Shown here in pieces: positions 8,532-17,311 of a stretch of DNA of 52,602 nt (positions are counted from its first letter, which is position 1; each line of letters starts with the position of its first letter). Under the pieces are notes generated by a model. That model was not told the origin of the DNA. It searched no databases and saw only the letters and a list, made by a program, of their open reading frames with translations. Source of the DNA: Methylacidiphilales bacterium (GTDB lineage: Bacteria; Verrucomicrobiota; Verrucomicrobiia; Methylacidiphilales; UBA1321); NCBI GenBank assembly GCA_026225555.1, contig JAMFSY010000013.1, positions 1 through 52,602 of the forward strand, given 5' to 3'. The translations under genes and the position numbers were made by a program.

Positions 8532-10340
8532 TCATCCCGTTTGAGTTGGTTCCGGCATGAATTTCTTTCCAGGGTCGGCTTCAAAATGCATCCGTTCCCC
8601 GGTCAAGGGATGGAGGAACGAAAGCTTCCAGGCATGAAGATGGAGTGGCGGATCATTCAAGCCCAAGGTCTGCTTGGCGTTGACCGGCCGCCCCTCCCGA
8701 TAAACGGGATCACCCAAAACGGGAAAGCCGAGATGACGGAGATGGAGACGAATCTGATTGGTGCGTCCCGTCAGCAGGCGTGCTTCAAGCAGCGTCGTCC
8801 CGTCGCTCAGGCGCGCGAGCACCTTGAATTCGGTTTTGGCGGGCAGTCCGGCTTCGACATCAATTTCGCGCAGACCGATTTCACCGGGCTCGCGGCCGAT
8901 GGCGGCAGCGCAAATCTGCTGATCCCATTCCGGGCGGCCGACGACCTTCACGAGGTAGATTTTTTGCACTTCGCCCCGTTCGAATTGCGGCTGCAGAATT
9001 CCGGCGAAATAGCGCGTCCGCGCACAAATAATCAGGCCCGTTGTATTGGCGTCAAGTCGATGGGCCGCCCGAGGTTTCTGGGGATGGTAGACTTGGTGCA
9101 AAATATACTCGAGCGTATTGCGGTTGAATCGCCCGCTCGGATGCACAGGCAGCGGAGCCGGCTTGTTTAACACGAGAACGGCTTCGTCCTCATGGACGAC
9201 CTGCAGATCGGCGCTCACCTCGGGTTCGACCAGCCCGGGCTGCAAAAGAAAGTAGCGCTCCCCCGCCCGGACGAAATGATCGGCCGCGACTGGCCTGTTT
9301 TCCTGATCGAGCAAACGCCCCATCCGGCAGAGGTCTTCCCATTCGCCGCGGGGCACGTGTTTTAAAACGCCGCTCAAAAAATCGAGCAGCGTCACGCCTT
9401 CCCATTCGGCTGAAACCAGGACGGGCTTGTGATTATCGTAGGGAATGGATCCGGGCAAGGGGATGGTCGCACGACGAATTTGCTCATGCCGCATGGCGAT
9501 CGTCTCCGCCATCCTCTGTTCGGAAGTGGCGAAACAGTAGGGACACGTCTTGCCCGCCATGTAGCGGGCATCCTTTTGATCCGCCGAAGTCAACGGCGTG
9601 AGACACGCGTAGCACTGCTCGCTCTGCGTCTCGCGCAACGCTGGGTCGACTCCCACCCGCTGATCGAAGACAAAACATTCGCCGCGATAATGCGCGCCAC
9701 CGCATTCCTCAAAATATTTCAGAATGCCGCCGTCGAGCTGGAAGACGTCGGTAAATCCTTCCTTTTCCAGATAAGGCCCGGCCTTTTCACAACGAATCCC
9801 GCCCGTGCAAAACATGACGATCCGCTCCGCCTTCATTTCCTCCGGAAGCTTTTGCACCGCGGCGGGAAAATCACGGAAATGGTCCAGGCCCAAAACCTTC
9901 GCTCCATGGAAAGTGCCGAGCTTCACTTCGTAATCGTTCCTCGTGTCCAGCAGCGTCACCGCCTGCCCTTGGTCCAGCCATTGTTTCAGCGTCTGCGCGG
10001 CAATCTTGCGCGACGTCTTTTGCTCCGGCTGGATGCCTTCCACGCCGAACGCGATGATCTCTTTCTTGATTCGAACCAGCATGCGATTGAAAGGCTGATG
10101 CGTACTCGCGCTGATTTTCGGATGCAAATCCTCCAACCCCGGAATGGCGCGCAGTTCGGCCAGGAGATGCCCCACGGCTTTTTCGCTGCCGGCGACGAAG
10201 AGATTGATTCCCTCGGGACTGAGCAGAATGGTGCCCTTCAAACCCCAAGCGCGACACTGCTCGATCAAACGCGTCCGCAGCACTTTCAGCTCTCCCAGCG
10301 CGGCAAAGCGATAGGCGGCAATGTTGGTGATCGAAGGCAT
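8532..10340 (-). CDS. Fusion of TrhO tRNA uridine hydroxylase and RluA-type pseudouridine synthase
   Basis: This 602-residue protein joins two RNA-modifying enzymes. Residues 1-280 match TrhO (YceA): an N-terminal acylphosphatase-like domain, a rhodanese domain with the catalytic loop FCTGGIRCEKA (C178 and C184), and two CxxC pairs near 243-246 and 266-269. TrhO hydroxylates tRNA U34 to ho5U. Residues 300-370 look like an S4-type RNA-binding segment, and 375-595 are an RluA-type synthase with HRLDANTTGL (D430 catalytic) and LTGRTNQIRLHL. The frame is unbroken across the join, so this is one polypeptide. The second domain probably also acts on tRNA or rRNA; its target is unknown. The gene stands alone, with about 90 bp to the next gene. 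Confidence 0.9.
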   Translation of the reverse strand: MPSITNIAAYRFAALGELKVLRTRLIEQCRAWGLKGTILLSPEGINLFVAGSEKAVGHLLAELRAIPGLEDLHPKISASTHQPFNRMLVRIKKEIIAFGVEGIQPEQKTSRKIAAQTLKQWLDQGQAVTLLDTRNDYEVKLGTFHGAKVLGLDHFRDFPAAVQKLPEEMKAERIVMFCTGGIRCEKAGPYLEKEGFTDVFQLDGGILKYFEECGGAHYRGECFVFDQRVGVDPALRETQSEQCYACLTPLTSADQKDARYMAGKTCPYCFATSEQRMAETIAMRHEQIRRATIPLPGSIPYDNHKPVLVSAEWEGVTLLDFLSGVLKHVPRGEWEDLCRMGRLLDQENRPVAADHFVRAGERYFLLQPGLVEPEVSADLQVVHEDEAVLVLNKPAPLPVHPSGRFNRNTLEYILHQVYHPQKPRAAHRLDANTTGLIICARTRYFAGILQPQFERGEVQKIYLVKVVGRPEWDQQICAAAIGREPGEIGLREIDVEAGLPAKTEFKVLARLSDGTTLLEARLLTGRTNQIRLHLRHLGFPVLGDPVYREGRPVNAKQTLGLNDPPLHLHAWKLSFLHPLTGERMHFEADPGKKFMPEPTQTG

Positions 10341-10430
10341 GATTTTGTCCGGCGATCATAACGCCAATCTCTCTTCCCGGACGACGATTTTCCGTCGCGG
10401 CCAGGACTCCGCGAACTCCATGCATGAAAA

Positions 10431-10898
10431 TCAGGAATCGGCGATCTCGCGCGAAGGGAAGGTAAATTCGTTGTGCTTCAGCCAATAACCCTTCAAGGAT
10501 TCCACCAGTTCGACCAGCATTTGCTGGGTCGGCGGTTTGACCAGGAACGATCGCGCCCCGAGGCGATAGCTTTGCTCGATGTCCTTCTCTTCGGAAGAGG
10601 AGGTCAGCACGACCACAATGACCGTTTCCAAAGCCGGGTTGGAGCGAATCCACTGAAGGACTTCAAACCCATTCTTATAAGGCAACTTCAAATCGAGGAA
10701 GATCAACGCAGGCAGCGGGTACCGCGTTCGATCCGAAAACGGTCCGATGCCGGAAAGATAATCGACAGCCTCCTGCCCGTCAGAGGCGATTTTTAGCACG
10801 TTGGGAATCTCCGCCTTCTTCAAAGCGCGCTTCATGAGAAAGACATCGTTGGGATCATCTTCCACTAATAAAAGCGTCCAGCTTGAACTCATCCTCAT
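10431..10898 (-). CDS. Response regulator, single receiver domain (Rcp1-like)
   Basis: The 155-residue protein is a lone CheY-like receiver: acidic pocket LLVEDDPNDVFLMKRAL, phospho-acceptor D69 in LIFLDLKLPYKNGFEVL, the TSS switch residues and a conserved lysine in SFLVKPP. There is no output domain. This subtype typically partners with phytochrome-like or PAS histidine kinases. It begins 17 bases after the stop of the PAS kinase gene, with AGAGGA seven bases before its ATG, so it is the second gene of a two-component operon. It probably acts by protein contact or as a relay. Confidence 0.92.
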   Translation of the reverse strand: MRMSSSWTLLLVEDDPNDVFLMKRALKKAEIPNVLKIASDGQEAVDYLSGIGPFSDRTRYPLPALIFLDLKLPYKNGFEVLQWIRSNPALETVIVVVLTSSSEEKDIEQSYRLGARSFLVKPPTQQMLVELVESLKGYWLKHNEFTFPSREIADS

Positions 10899-10915
10899 GT
10901 CTGATTCCTCTTACT

Positions 10916-12898
10916 TCACTTTTTATCGGCCTGCAATTGAATCCAGAATTTGCTGCCGTTCCGGCCATCCGAGATCACTCCAAGCGTGCCGTTCATTCGT
11001 TCGACGGTTTTCCGCACGATCGCCAATCCTATGCCCGTCCCTTCGTAGAGATGCTGGGGATGGATGCGTTCGAACATGCCCCAGATGCGGGCCTGATGTT
11101 CGGGTTTGATTCCGATTCCATTGTCTTCAACCCACAGGCGAACCTGACCTTCATTCGCTTCCGTCCAAATTCGCACCTGGGCGGGTTTCCCGGGCGAAGC
11201 AAATTTAACCGCGTTAGCGATCAAATTGGAGACGGCCTGAGAAAGAAAAGACTCATTCGCCTTCACGTTGAACAAAGGCCTCTCCACGACGATGACGGTC
11301 TGCGACTTGGAATCAAAATGCTGCTGGACGATATCCGAGACCACCCGTTCCACGGATACGGTTTTGAGTTCCATGGCTGCCTGGGGAATCTTGCTATAGA
11401 CAAGGACATCCCGGGTAAGTCGATCCATTCTCTGGCAGGAACTTACAATTCTTTCCAAATATTCCTGCACCTCCCCATCGAGCTGGGCCTGATAATCCTC
11501 CAGCAGGGCGGTGGCGTAACCCTGCATCGCACGCAGAGGCGCGCGCAGATCGTGGGAAACGCTATAGGAGAATTCCTCCATCTGGGCGACCGCCTCCCGG
11601 AGCGACGCCGTTCGTTCGTTCACGAGTCTTTCCAAATCCTCTCCCCGTTCGGCGAGGGTTTCCTTTGCCCTGACGCTATCCGTAATGTCCACCCCCGCTC
11701 CGATGTAACCTTGAAAAGTGCCCTGGGGCCCGAAGCGCGGCGTTCCCTGGTTCAAGAGCCACCGATATTCTCCCGAGCGATGGAGAATGCGATACTCCAT
11801 CTCGAATGTTTGGCGGGCATCGAACGAAAGTGTATAAGTTTCCAGGAAACGTTTGAGATCCTCGGGATGAATGCTTTCCAGCCAGCCGTTTCCGGCTTCC
11901 TGCTCAAGAGTGCGGCCCACAAAATTCAGCCAAGTTTTATTGAAATAACGGCAACCCCCGCCAACATCGGATTCCCAGATGAGCATGGGAGCGGAATCGG
12001 CCAGGACGCGAAAGCGCAATTCACTTTCGCGGAGTGCATCCTGCCTCCGTTTTTCATCCGTAATGTCGCGGGCGATTTTCGATGCGCCCACGATCTTTCC
12101 CCGGCTGTCTTTAACCGGGGAAACTGTCAGGGAGATGTTGAGGCGACTCCCATCCTTTCGCACTCGGATCGTCTCGTAATGCTCGATTCGCTCCCCTCTC
12201 TTGAGTCGCTCCAGGATGGTCGGCTCCTCCTTCTGCAGCTCGGCGGGGATGAGCATAAAGATCGGCTGGCCGATCGCTTCCCGGGCCGTATAGCCGAATA
12301 GCCGTTCGGCCCCGCTATTCCACGTGGTGATGACGCCTTCGAGAGTTTTACTGATGATGGCATCGTCCGAAGATTCAACCACGGCGGCCAGCTGATATTG
12401 GGCATCCTCGGTTCGTTTACGTTCGGTGACATCTCGAAAGGACCAGACGTGGCCCACACTCCGGTCCTGCACACGTTGTTTTTGCGAGAACTGCTCAAAA
12501 AGCCGGCCGTCCTTTAACTCCAACAGATCGAAGCTTTCGTTTGCCGGCGTGGATTGAAGGAAAAGCCAGGATTCCTTGATCTGGCCTGAAACGAGATTTC
12601 TCAGTTTTCCCACATCCATCGCCTTCAGGTCCTCGGCCTGAAGACCCCACATTTTCACCAGCTTTCGATTGAAGTCCGCAATCCGGCCGCCCTCATCAAG
12701 GACCAGGATTCCATCCGCCGTCGAATCCAGGGTCGCCCGTAACAGCGCGAGAGAATGCTCCAGTTCCCCGGTCTTCCGTTGCAGCTCTTCCTTGGCCTCA
12801 ATGAGCTCCTGCTCGACCCCATCTCGGACAATAGGAATGCTCTCGGCGTTGCTTAAGTGCAAGGGTGGCAGTTGGCTGTTTTCTTCATCCGATTTCAT
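10916..12898 (-). CDS. Multi-PAS sensor histidine kinase, apparently cytoplasmic
   Basis: The 660-residue protein has a short coiled coil (about 28-50), three PAS domains (about 51-165, 167-285 and 293-410), a second coiled coil (410-440), a HisKA domain with H449 in YSVSHDLRAPLRAMQGYA, and an ATPase domain with N box (NLIANAVKFA), G1 (DNGIGI) and G2 (GTGIGLAIV). No membrane helix is visible, so the signal is likely intracellular (redox, light or a ligand in PAS). It autophosphorylates and should pass phosphate to the receiver protein encoded just downstream. The first PAS domain is the most divergent of the three. Confidence 0.92.
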   Translation of the reverse strand: MKSDEENSQLPPLHLSNAESIPIVRDGVEQELIEAKEELQRKTGELEHSLALLRATLDSTADGILVLDEGGRIADFNRKLVKMWGLQAEDLKAMDVGKLRNLVSGQIKESWLFLQSTPANESFDLLELKDGRLFEQFSQKQRVQDRSVGHVWSFRDVTERKRTEDAQYQLAAVVESSDDAIISKTLEGVITTWNSGAERLFGYTAREAIGQPIFMLIPAELQKEEPTILERLKRGERIEHYETIRVRKDGSRLNISLTVSPVKDSRGKIVGASKIARDITDEKRRQDALRESELRFRVLADSAPMLIWESDVGGGCRYFNKTWLNFVGRTLEQEAGNGWLESIHPEDLKRFLETYTLSFDARQTFEMEYRILHRSGEYRWLLNQGTPRFGPQGTFQGYIGAGVDITDSVRAKETLAERGEDLERLVNERTASLREAVAQMEEFSYSVSHDLRAPLRAMQGYATALLEDYQAQLDGEVQEYLERIVSSCQRMDRLTRDVLVYSKIPQAAMELKTVSVERVVSDIVQQHFDSKSQTVIVVERPLFNVKANESFLSQAVSNLIANAVKFASPGKPAQVRIWTEANEGQVRLWVEDNGIGIKPEHQARIWGMFERIHPQHLYEGTGIGLAIVRKTVERMNGTLGVISDGRNGSKFWIQLQADKK

Positions 12899-13114
12899 TT
12901 AACATTATTTCCGAGGTGATATGGACGCCCTTCGGGCAAATTCCCTGTCCGGAGTAAGTCCAGAAATTCTGAAGAATGCCGCCGATTGGTTCAGTGGAAA
13001 TAATCACAATAAATTAACCCTAATTTAAAACGCCGGGTGGGCATGTGCAAGGGATTAGCTCCAGGCGCCACGATTAGTAAATGCGAGAGCGCGCCCGCCT
13101 TGAATTGTTCTAGT

Positions 13115-14566
13115 TTATAAAGGCTGCATCGCCGCCAAAAGTTCAGCCAGCGGAACCGTGGCAAAGGAACTCGCGGTGTCCGACATCGCATAGGGAACGA
13201 TCAGAATCCCGGCGTGAACCAGGGCGCCACAACTATAGACTACGTTGGGCACATAGCCTTCGCGTTCCGATTCATCCGGACTCAAGAGCGGGCGAGTCAA
13301 CCGCCCGATGACGCGCGAAGGGTCCTCGAGATCCAGTAGAAAAGCGCCGATGGAATACTTGCGCATCGGGCCCACCCCGTGGCTGAGCACGAGCCATCCG
13401 GCATCGGTTTCAATCGGCGAACCGCAATTGCCGATCTGCAGAAATTCCCACGAATAAGTGGGCTTGAGGAGAGGCTCCTTTGAGTACCAAAAATGAAGAT
13501 CGTCGGAGTACATGAGGTAAAGATTCTCTCCATCCTGGCGGGAGACCATGGCGTAGCGACCGTTGATCCGTTTCGGAAACAGCGCCATCCCCTTGTTCTG
13601 CACCTCGGGGCCGTTGAGCGTGCTGATGCGGAAGCGAAGAAAATCGCTTGTCTCCAAAAGCTGGGGAATGGTCACCCGCCCATCGTAAGCGGTGTAGGTG
13701 GCAATATAGGAAGTCTCGCCATTTTCCTCCGTGAACCGGACAAAGCGCGCATCCTCGATGCCGTTGGCTTCGTTGGGCGCATGGGGAATAATCACCCGCT
13801 CCGTGAGCGATTGCTCCGGCTTATAGACCACCTCATAATTCGATTTCGCCAGATTGAGCACACGGCTGGCCGTGCGGTCAAACTCGGTATTGCGATGCTG
13901 CGCATTGCGGCGGAGGTAATGAATCTCCTGCTCGAGCTCCTCCATCGTGAAGCTCTCCTTCAAGCTACGCAGCAGCGCCTCGGAGACGGCATCGGCAATG
14001 CCCAATTCCTCGATCTTGCGCAAAAAAATAGCCTTGTCGTACGCGGGATGCGGAATCTGTTCCGGCGCGGTGACATAGCGGGTGGCGTGATCGACCTGGA
14101 TGTTCCCCTTGGAATCGATCGTCCCGGTGCGAAAGGTAATCGAGGAAATATGCCCCTCGCCCGTCGCCCGCAGGCTGAGCACGAAGCGCAAGGCTCCCTC
14201 CGGCAAACCCGTTTGATCGGGATGCGGGACGATGGAGGGATTAAAAAGCGCCGCCGCCTCCAGGGAATATTCGTGGGTGAAATAGGCGCCAATCAGAAGC
14301 TTGCGCTCATGGGAGAGGGGCTGGTCCGTCGGTAGCATGTGCCGGACGGCCTCAAACCGCGTGAGGAAATAATCGAGCAGCTTTTGATGGCGCGTATGAA
14401 ATTCCGTCCGCACGTCGATCAGCAAGGCGACGACCTCCGGCTCCGACAGCGCCAGCACCCGGGAAAGAATCCGCAAGGGACGCTGCTCCCCCAGCAGATT
14501 GAAGGGGCGAAAAAGCACGCGCGCCGGATCGGGTTTCAGGACAATTCCGGTTCTCGTTACATTCAT
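13115..14566 (-). CDS. GH130-family glycoside phosphorylase/hydrolase
   Basis: The 483-residue protein shows the five-bladed propeller family GH130 signature GIEDARFVRFTEENGE (the Asp of GxEDxR is the proposed proton donor), plus GNCGSPIETDAGWLVLSHGVG and GYVPNVVYSCG late in the chain. GH130 enzymes mostly phosphorolyse or hydrolyse beta-mannosides. An N-terminal extension of about 150 residues precedes the propeller. There is no signal peptide, so it acts in the cytoplasm. It starts 14 bases after the stop of a GT4 fusion gene. GH130 next to such a glycosyltransferase suggests joint synthesis or turnover of a mannoside-type glycan; the product is not known. Confidence 0.82.
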   Translation of the reverse strand: MNVTRTGIVLKPDPARVLFRPFNLLGEQRPLRILSRVLALSEPEVVALLIDVRTEFHTRHQKLLDYFLTRFEAVRHMLPTDQPLSHERKLLIGAYFTHEYSLEAAALFNPSIVPHPDQTGLPEGALRFVLSLRATGEGHISSITFRTGTIDSKGNIQVDHATRYVTAPEQIPHPAYDKAIFLRKIEELGIADAVSEALLRSLKESFTMEELEQEIHYLRRNAQHRNTEFDRTASRVLNLAKSNYEVVYKPEQSLTERVIIPHAPNEANGIEDARFVRFTEENGETSYIATYTAYDGRVTIPQLLETSDFLRFRISTLNGPEVQNKGMALFPKRINGRYAMVSRQDGENLYLMYSDDLHFWYSKEPLLKPTYSWEFLQIGNCGSPIETDAGWLVLSHGVGPMRKYSIGAFLLDLEDPSRVIGRLTRPLLSPDESEREGYVPNVVYSCGALVHAGILIVPYAMSDTASSFATVPLAELLAAMQPL

Positions 14567-14580
14567 CGAAAAAATTCTTT

Positions 14581-16899
14581 CTACGCCTGGACCAGGCGAT
14601 GATTCTTCAGGTTCTCGGTCTCAAGCTCCGGTTTCTGGAAAGCTTTGAGATTCTGTTCGAGCAATTCCATTTCGCTCAGCGCCATGAGATAGGCCAGGGT
14701 CGATTCCGCACCCTGGTTCTGGTTCACGCGATCGATGTGGAGACCGTCGCAACATCCTCCCGTTTTGGGATCGTAGAGGGAAAGCCCCAGATCGTTACGG
14801 CCGAGGAACCACTCGAAGGCGTTGCGGGCTTCTTCATGCCACTTTGCATCGCCGGTGGATCGATAACCCTCGAGACACGCGGAGATCGTGCTATGCGCCT
14901 CAATGGGCTGTTGATCGAAATCCGCCCTCTTCCCCCCACGGGTATAAAATCCCGCCGAACCAATCGGGCGAAAATGGCCCTCGGGCGCTTTCTGCACCGA
15001 GACCAGCCAAGCGAGCGAACGAAGTCCTATATTGAAAGCGCGGGCGTTATCGGCCCAACGTCCGCTCAGGATCATGACGTGGGGCAACAGGGCATTCGCA
15101 TAGGAAAGACTTTCCTCAAACCAGGGCCATTCGTCGGTCGCGCTCTTTTCGAAGATGTCGATCAGCCTTTGCGTAAACGAATCACGGGCCTGCGCGGCCA
15201 GGCGATCTCCACTCAGCCGGCGGAAATATTCATAGATGCCCAACAGCGTGTAGGCCCACGCCCGCGGCGATTGCAGGTCGAGCGCGGCGGGCAGCGCGCG
15301 CTCGAACATCTGGGCGGCCCACGCCTGGAGATGCCGGTGCCTGGAGCGCCCGGCGCACGTGCCCAGCGCCCAGAGCGCGCGGCCCTGGCTGTCTTCCGAG
15401 CCGTGCGTTTCCAGCCAGCGCCGGTCGAAACTCATGAAATTCCGAAAGCGTTTCAAGTCCGGATCGAACGCGTACTGCATGAAGCTCGCATAGGTTTCCG
15501 CCAACGGGTGCAGCGTCTCCTCTTCCAGCTCCAGTTCCTCCAGCAACACCATGGTGATCAGCGCCCGCGCGTTGTCGTCGGTGCAATAGCCGTGGTTAAA
15601 ATCGGGCAATGAATAAATGGCGTGCTGAAACATCCCGGTCGAGTCGCTCATCCGCGTGAGATGGTCGAGACGCAGATCGGGAAGTTCCCGCCGCTCTTCT
15701 TCCAGCGTTTTGACCTCGAGGCGGCGAATGGATTGGCTGGTCGAGTTGCGGCGGGCCTGCGCGAAGGACGCCATGTAGTGCTGCGCCGTCTTGCTCCAGA
15801 TCATTTCGCGTCCGAGCAGGTAAGCCCGTTTGCGCATGGCGTGGCGGCGGGTATCGTCCTGCAGCAATCCGATGATTGCGCCGGCCATCGCCTTGGAATC
15901 TCCGAAAGGCACCAGCACGCCCCGGTCGTCGGCGAGGAGTTCCTCGGCGTGCCAGTAGGGGGTGGAGATGACGGCCTTGCCGCTGCCGAACGCATAGGCC
16001 AACGTGCCGGAAGTGGCTTGGGCCGCGTTCAGGTAAGGCGTGATATAGAGATCCGCCACGCCCAGAAACACCTTCAACTCCTCCAATTCCACAAAGCGAT
16101 TGTGAAAGCTGACGTGGCGCTTGATGCCCAGGTCCTGGGCGAGTCGCTCCAGCGTCAACCGGTAAGCCTCCCCATTTTCGCGCACCAGATGGGGATGCGT
16201 CGCGCCGAGAATGATATAGACCAGATTCGGACATTTTTTAATGACTTCCGGCAACGCGCGCAGGACATTTTCAATCCCCTTATTCGGCGATAACAGGCCG
16301 AAGGTGAGGAGGACATGCTTCCCCTCCACTCCAAATTGGTCCTTATAGAAATTCGAATCGATGAAGGGAACGTCGAGAATGCCGTGGGGAATGAGATCGA
16401 TCTTTCCCTGCGGAATGCCGTAGATCTCCTGGAGCATCCGCCGCCCACGTTCGCTCATCACCACCAGGCGCGACGAAAGCACGCCCAGCTCCTGCAACAC
16501 CCGGCGCTGGTCCGCGTTGGGATTCTCCAGGATGGTGTGAAGGGTCGTGACGACTGGAATCCGCAGATCCCGCAAAAGCGCCAGGATGAAACTCCCGGCC
16601 GGGCCGCCGTAAATCCCATACTCATGCTGGAGGCAGGCAACCTCGGCGTTGCTGAAATTCAGGTAATCCGCCGTGCGCCGATAGGAATCGAGATCATTTT
16701 CCCCAAACTCGAAACGCACTTCATCGGGATAATTATAACCCTCCGGCAGATCATTGACTGGGACCACGAAACTTTCCACGTCCGGATATCGCTCCGCCAC
16801 GGCGCCGCGCAGATCGTGGGTGAACGTGGCGATTCCACACTTGCGCGGAAGATAGTCGCCGATGAAGGCGATCTTTTTAATTTCAGGCACAGAAGTCAA
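14581..16899 (-). CDS. GT4 glycosyltransferase fused to a C-terminal helical domain
   Basis: This 772-residue protein has an N-terminal GT-B glycosyltransferase of family GT4 (residues 1-385: GDYLPRKCGIATFTHDL, LLTFGLLSPNKGIENVL, PYLNAAQATSGTLAYAFGSG) followed by about 370 residues rich in helices and aromatic/Trp motifs that resemble an (alpha/alpha) six-hairpin glycosidase or epimerase fold (DFNHGYCTDDNARALI, FEESLSYANALLPH). The acceptor and donor sugars are unknown. It is cytoplasmic, as no signal or membrane segment is visible. It forms an operon with the downstream GH130 gene. The C-terminal call is by impression only. Confidence 0.8.
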   Translation of the reverse strand: MTSVPEIKKIAFIGDYLPRKCGIATFTHDLRGAVAERYPDVESFVVPVNDLPEGYNYPDEVRFEFGENDLDSYRRTADYLNFSNAEVACLQHEYGIYGGPAGSFILALLRDLRIPVVTTLHTILENPNADQRRVLQELGVLSSRLVVMSERGRRMLQEIYGIPQGKIDLIPHGILDVPFIDSNFYKDQFGVEGKHVLLTFGLLSPNKGIENVLRALPEVIKKCPNLVYIILGATHPHLVRENGEAYRLTLERLAQDLGIKRHVSFHNRFVELEELKVFLGVADLYITPYLNAAQATSGTLAYAFGSGKAVISTPYWHAEELLADDRGVLVPFGDSKAMAGAIIGLLQDDTRRHAMRKRAYLLGREMIWSKTAQHYMASFAQARRNSTSQSIRRLEVKTLEEERRELPDLRLDHLTRMSDSTGMFQHAIYSLPDFNHGYCTDDNARALITMVLLEELELEEETLHPLAETYASFMQYAFDPDLKRFRNFMSFDRRWLETHGSEDSQGRALWALGTCAGRSRHRHLQAWAAQMFERALPAALDLQSPRAWAYTLLGIYEYFRRLSGDRLAAQARDSFTQRLIDIFEKSATDEWPWFEESLSYANALLPHVMILSGRWADNARAFNIGLRSLAWLVSVQKAPEGHFRPIGSAGFYTRGGKRADFDQQPIEAHSTISACLEGYRSTGDAKWHEEARNAFEWFLGRNDLGLSLYDPKTGGCCDGLHIDRVNQNQGAESTLAYLMALSEMELLEQNLKAFQKPELETENLKNHRLVQA

Positions 16900-16935
16900 C
16901 GCGTTGATTTTTTCCGGTGCGGACGAAACGCGATC

Positions 16936-17115
16936 TTACCGTCCGTCCGCATCCAGCTTGCCGCACTCCCGGCACAGGGGACGATTATCCGTCCCATAAC
17001 GATGATGATTTTTTTCCACCCGGCTGCCCTTCACGCAAACGGTGTTATCGTGGTAGAAGACCATCTTTTGAGGATCCTCGAGAGTTTCCGTCGAAAACCA
17101 GGGGTTTGTTTTCAT
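16936..17115 (-). CDS. Small 59-residue protein with a CxxC motif
   Basis: This short frame begins MKTNPWFSTETLEDPQKMVF and ends with RPLCRECGKLDADGR. The composition is that of a real soluble protein: a WFS start, a YHDNTVCVKGSRV segment and a terminal CRECG that with an earlier Cys (about residue 27) could bind metal or be redox active. It lies 36 bases upstream of the GT4 fusion gene on the same strand and could be co-transcribed with it. No strong ribosome binding site is visible. I do not recognise the family. Confidence 0.6.
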   Translation of the reverse strand: MKTNPWFSTETLEDPQKMVFYHDNTVCVKGSRVEKNHHRYGTDNRPLCRECGKLDADGR

Positions 17116-17227
17116 AGCATGGGGGAGTGAAGACGATTCTGCGCTTTACCGAAGGGGCTGGCGTTCGAACTTAAGCTCAGTTCGCGTCGTCGTGGCCGAT
17201 CCGGACATCGGACCAGCGACCTACTAA

Positions 17228-17290
17228 GCCTACGCCTGTAGGCAGTAATAACAACACCTATTGAGAAACGGCCCGACTGGCGTCAGTCGG
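17228..17290. other. Two short hairpins downstream of prfC
   Basis: GCCTAC-GCCT-GTAGGC (17228-17243) and CCGACT-GGCGTC-AGTCGG (17273-17290) are perfect 6-bp stems in the 196-bp gap between the 59-residue gene and the end of prfC. The second could be a weak terminator for prfC, but no clear U-run follows it on that strand. Confidence 0.3.
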
Positions 17291-17311
17291 CGCCGATTCG
17301 GGCATTCCCAT

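Noticed and set aside
10883..12301. Long plus-strand frame opposite the histidine kinase
   Set aside because: The opposite strand encodes a complete PAS kinase with all motifs; this frame is a GC-driven antisense shadow.
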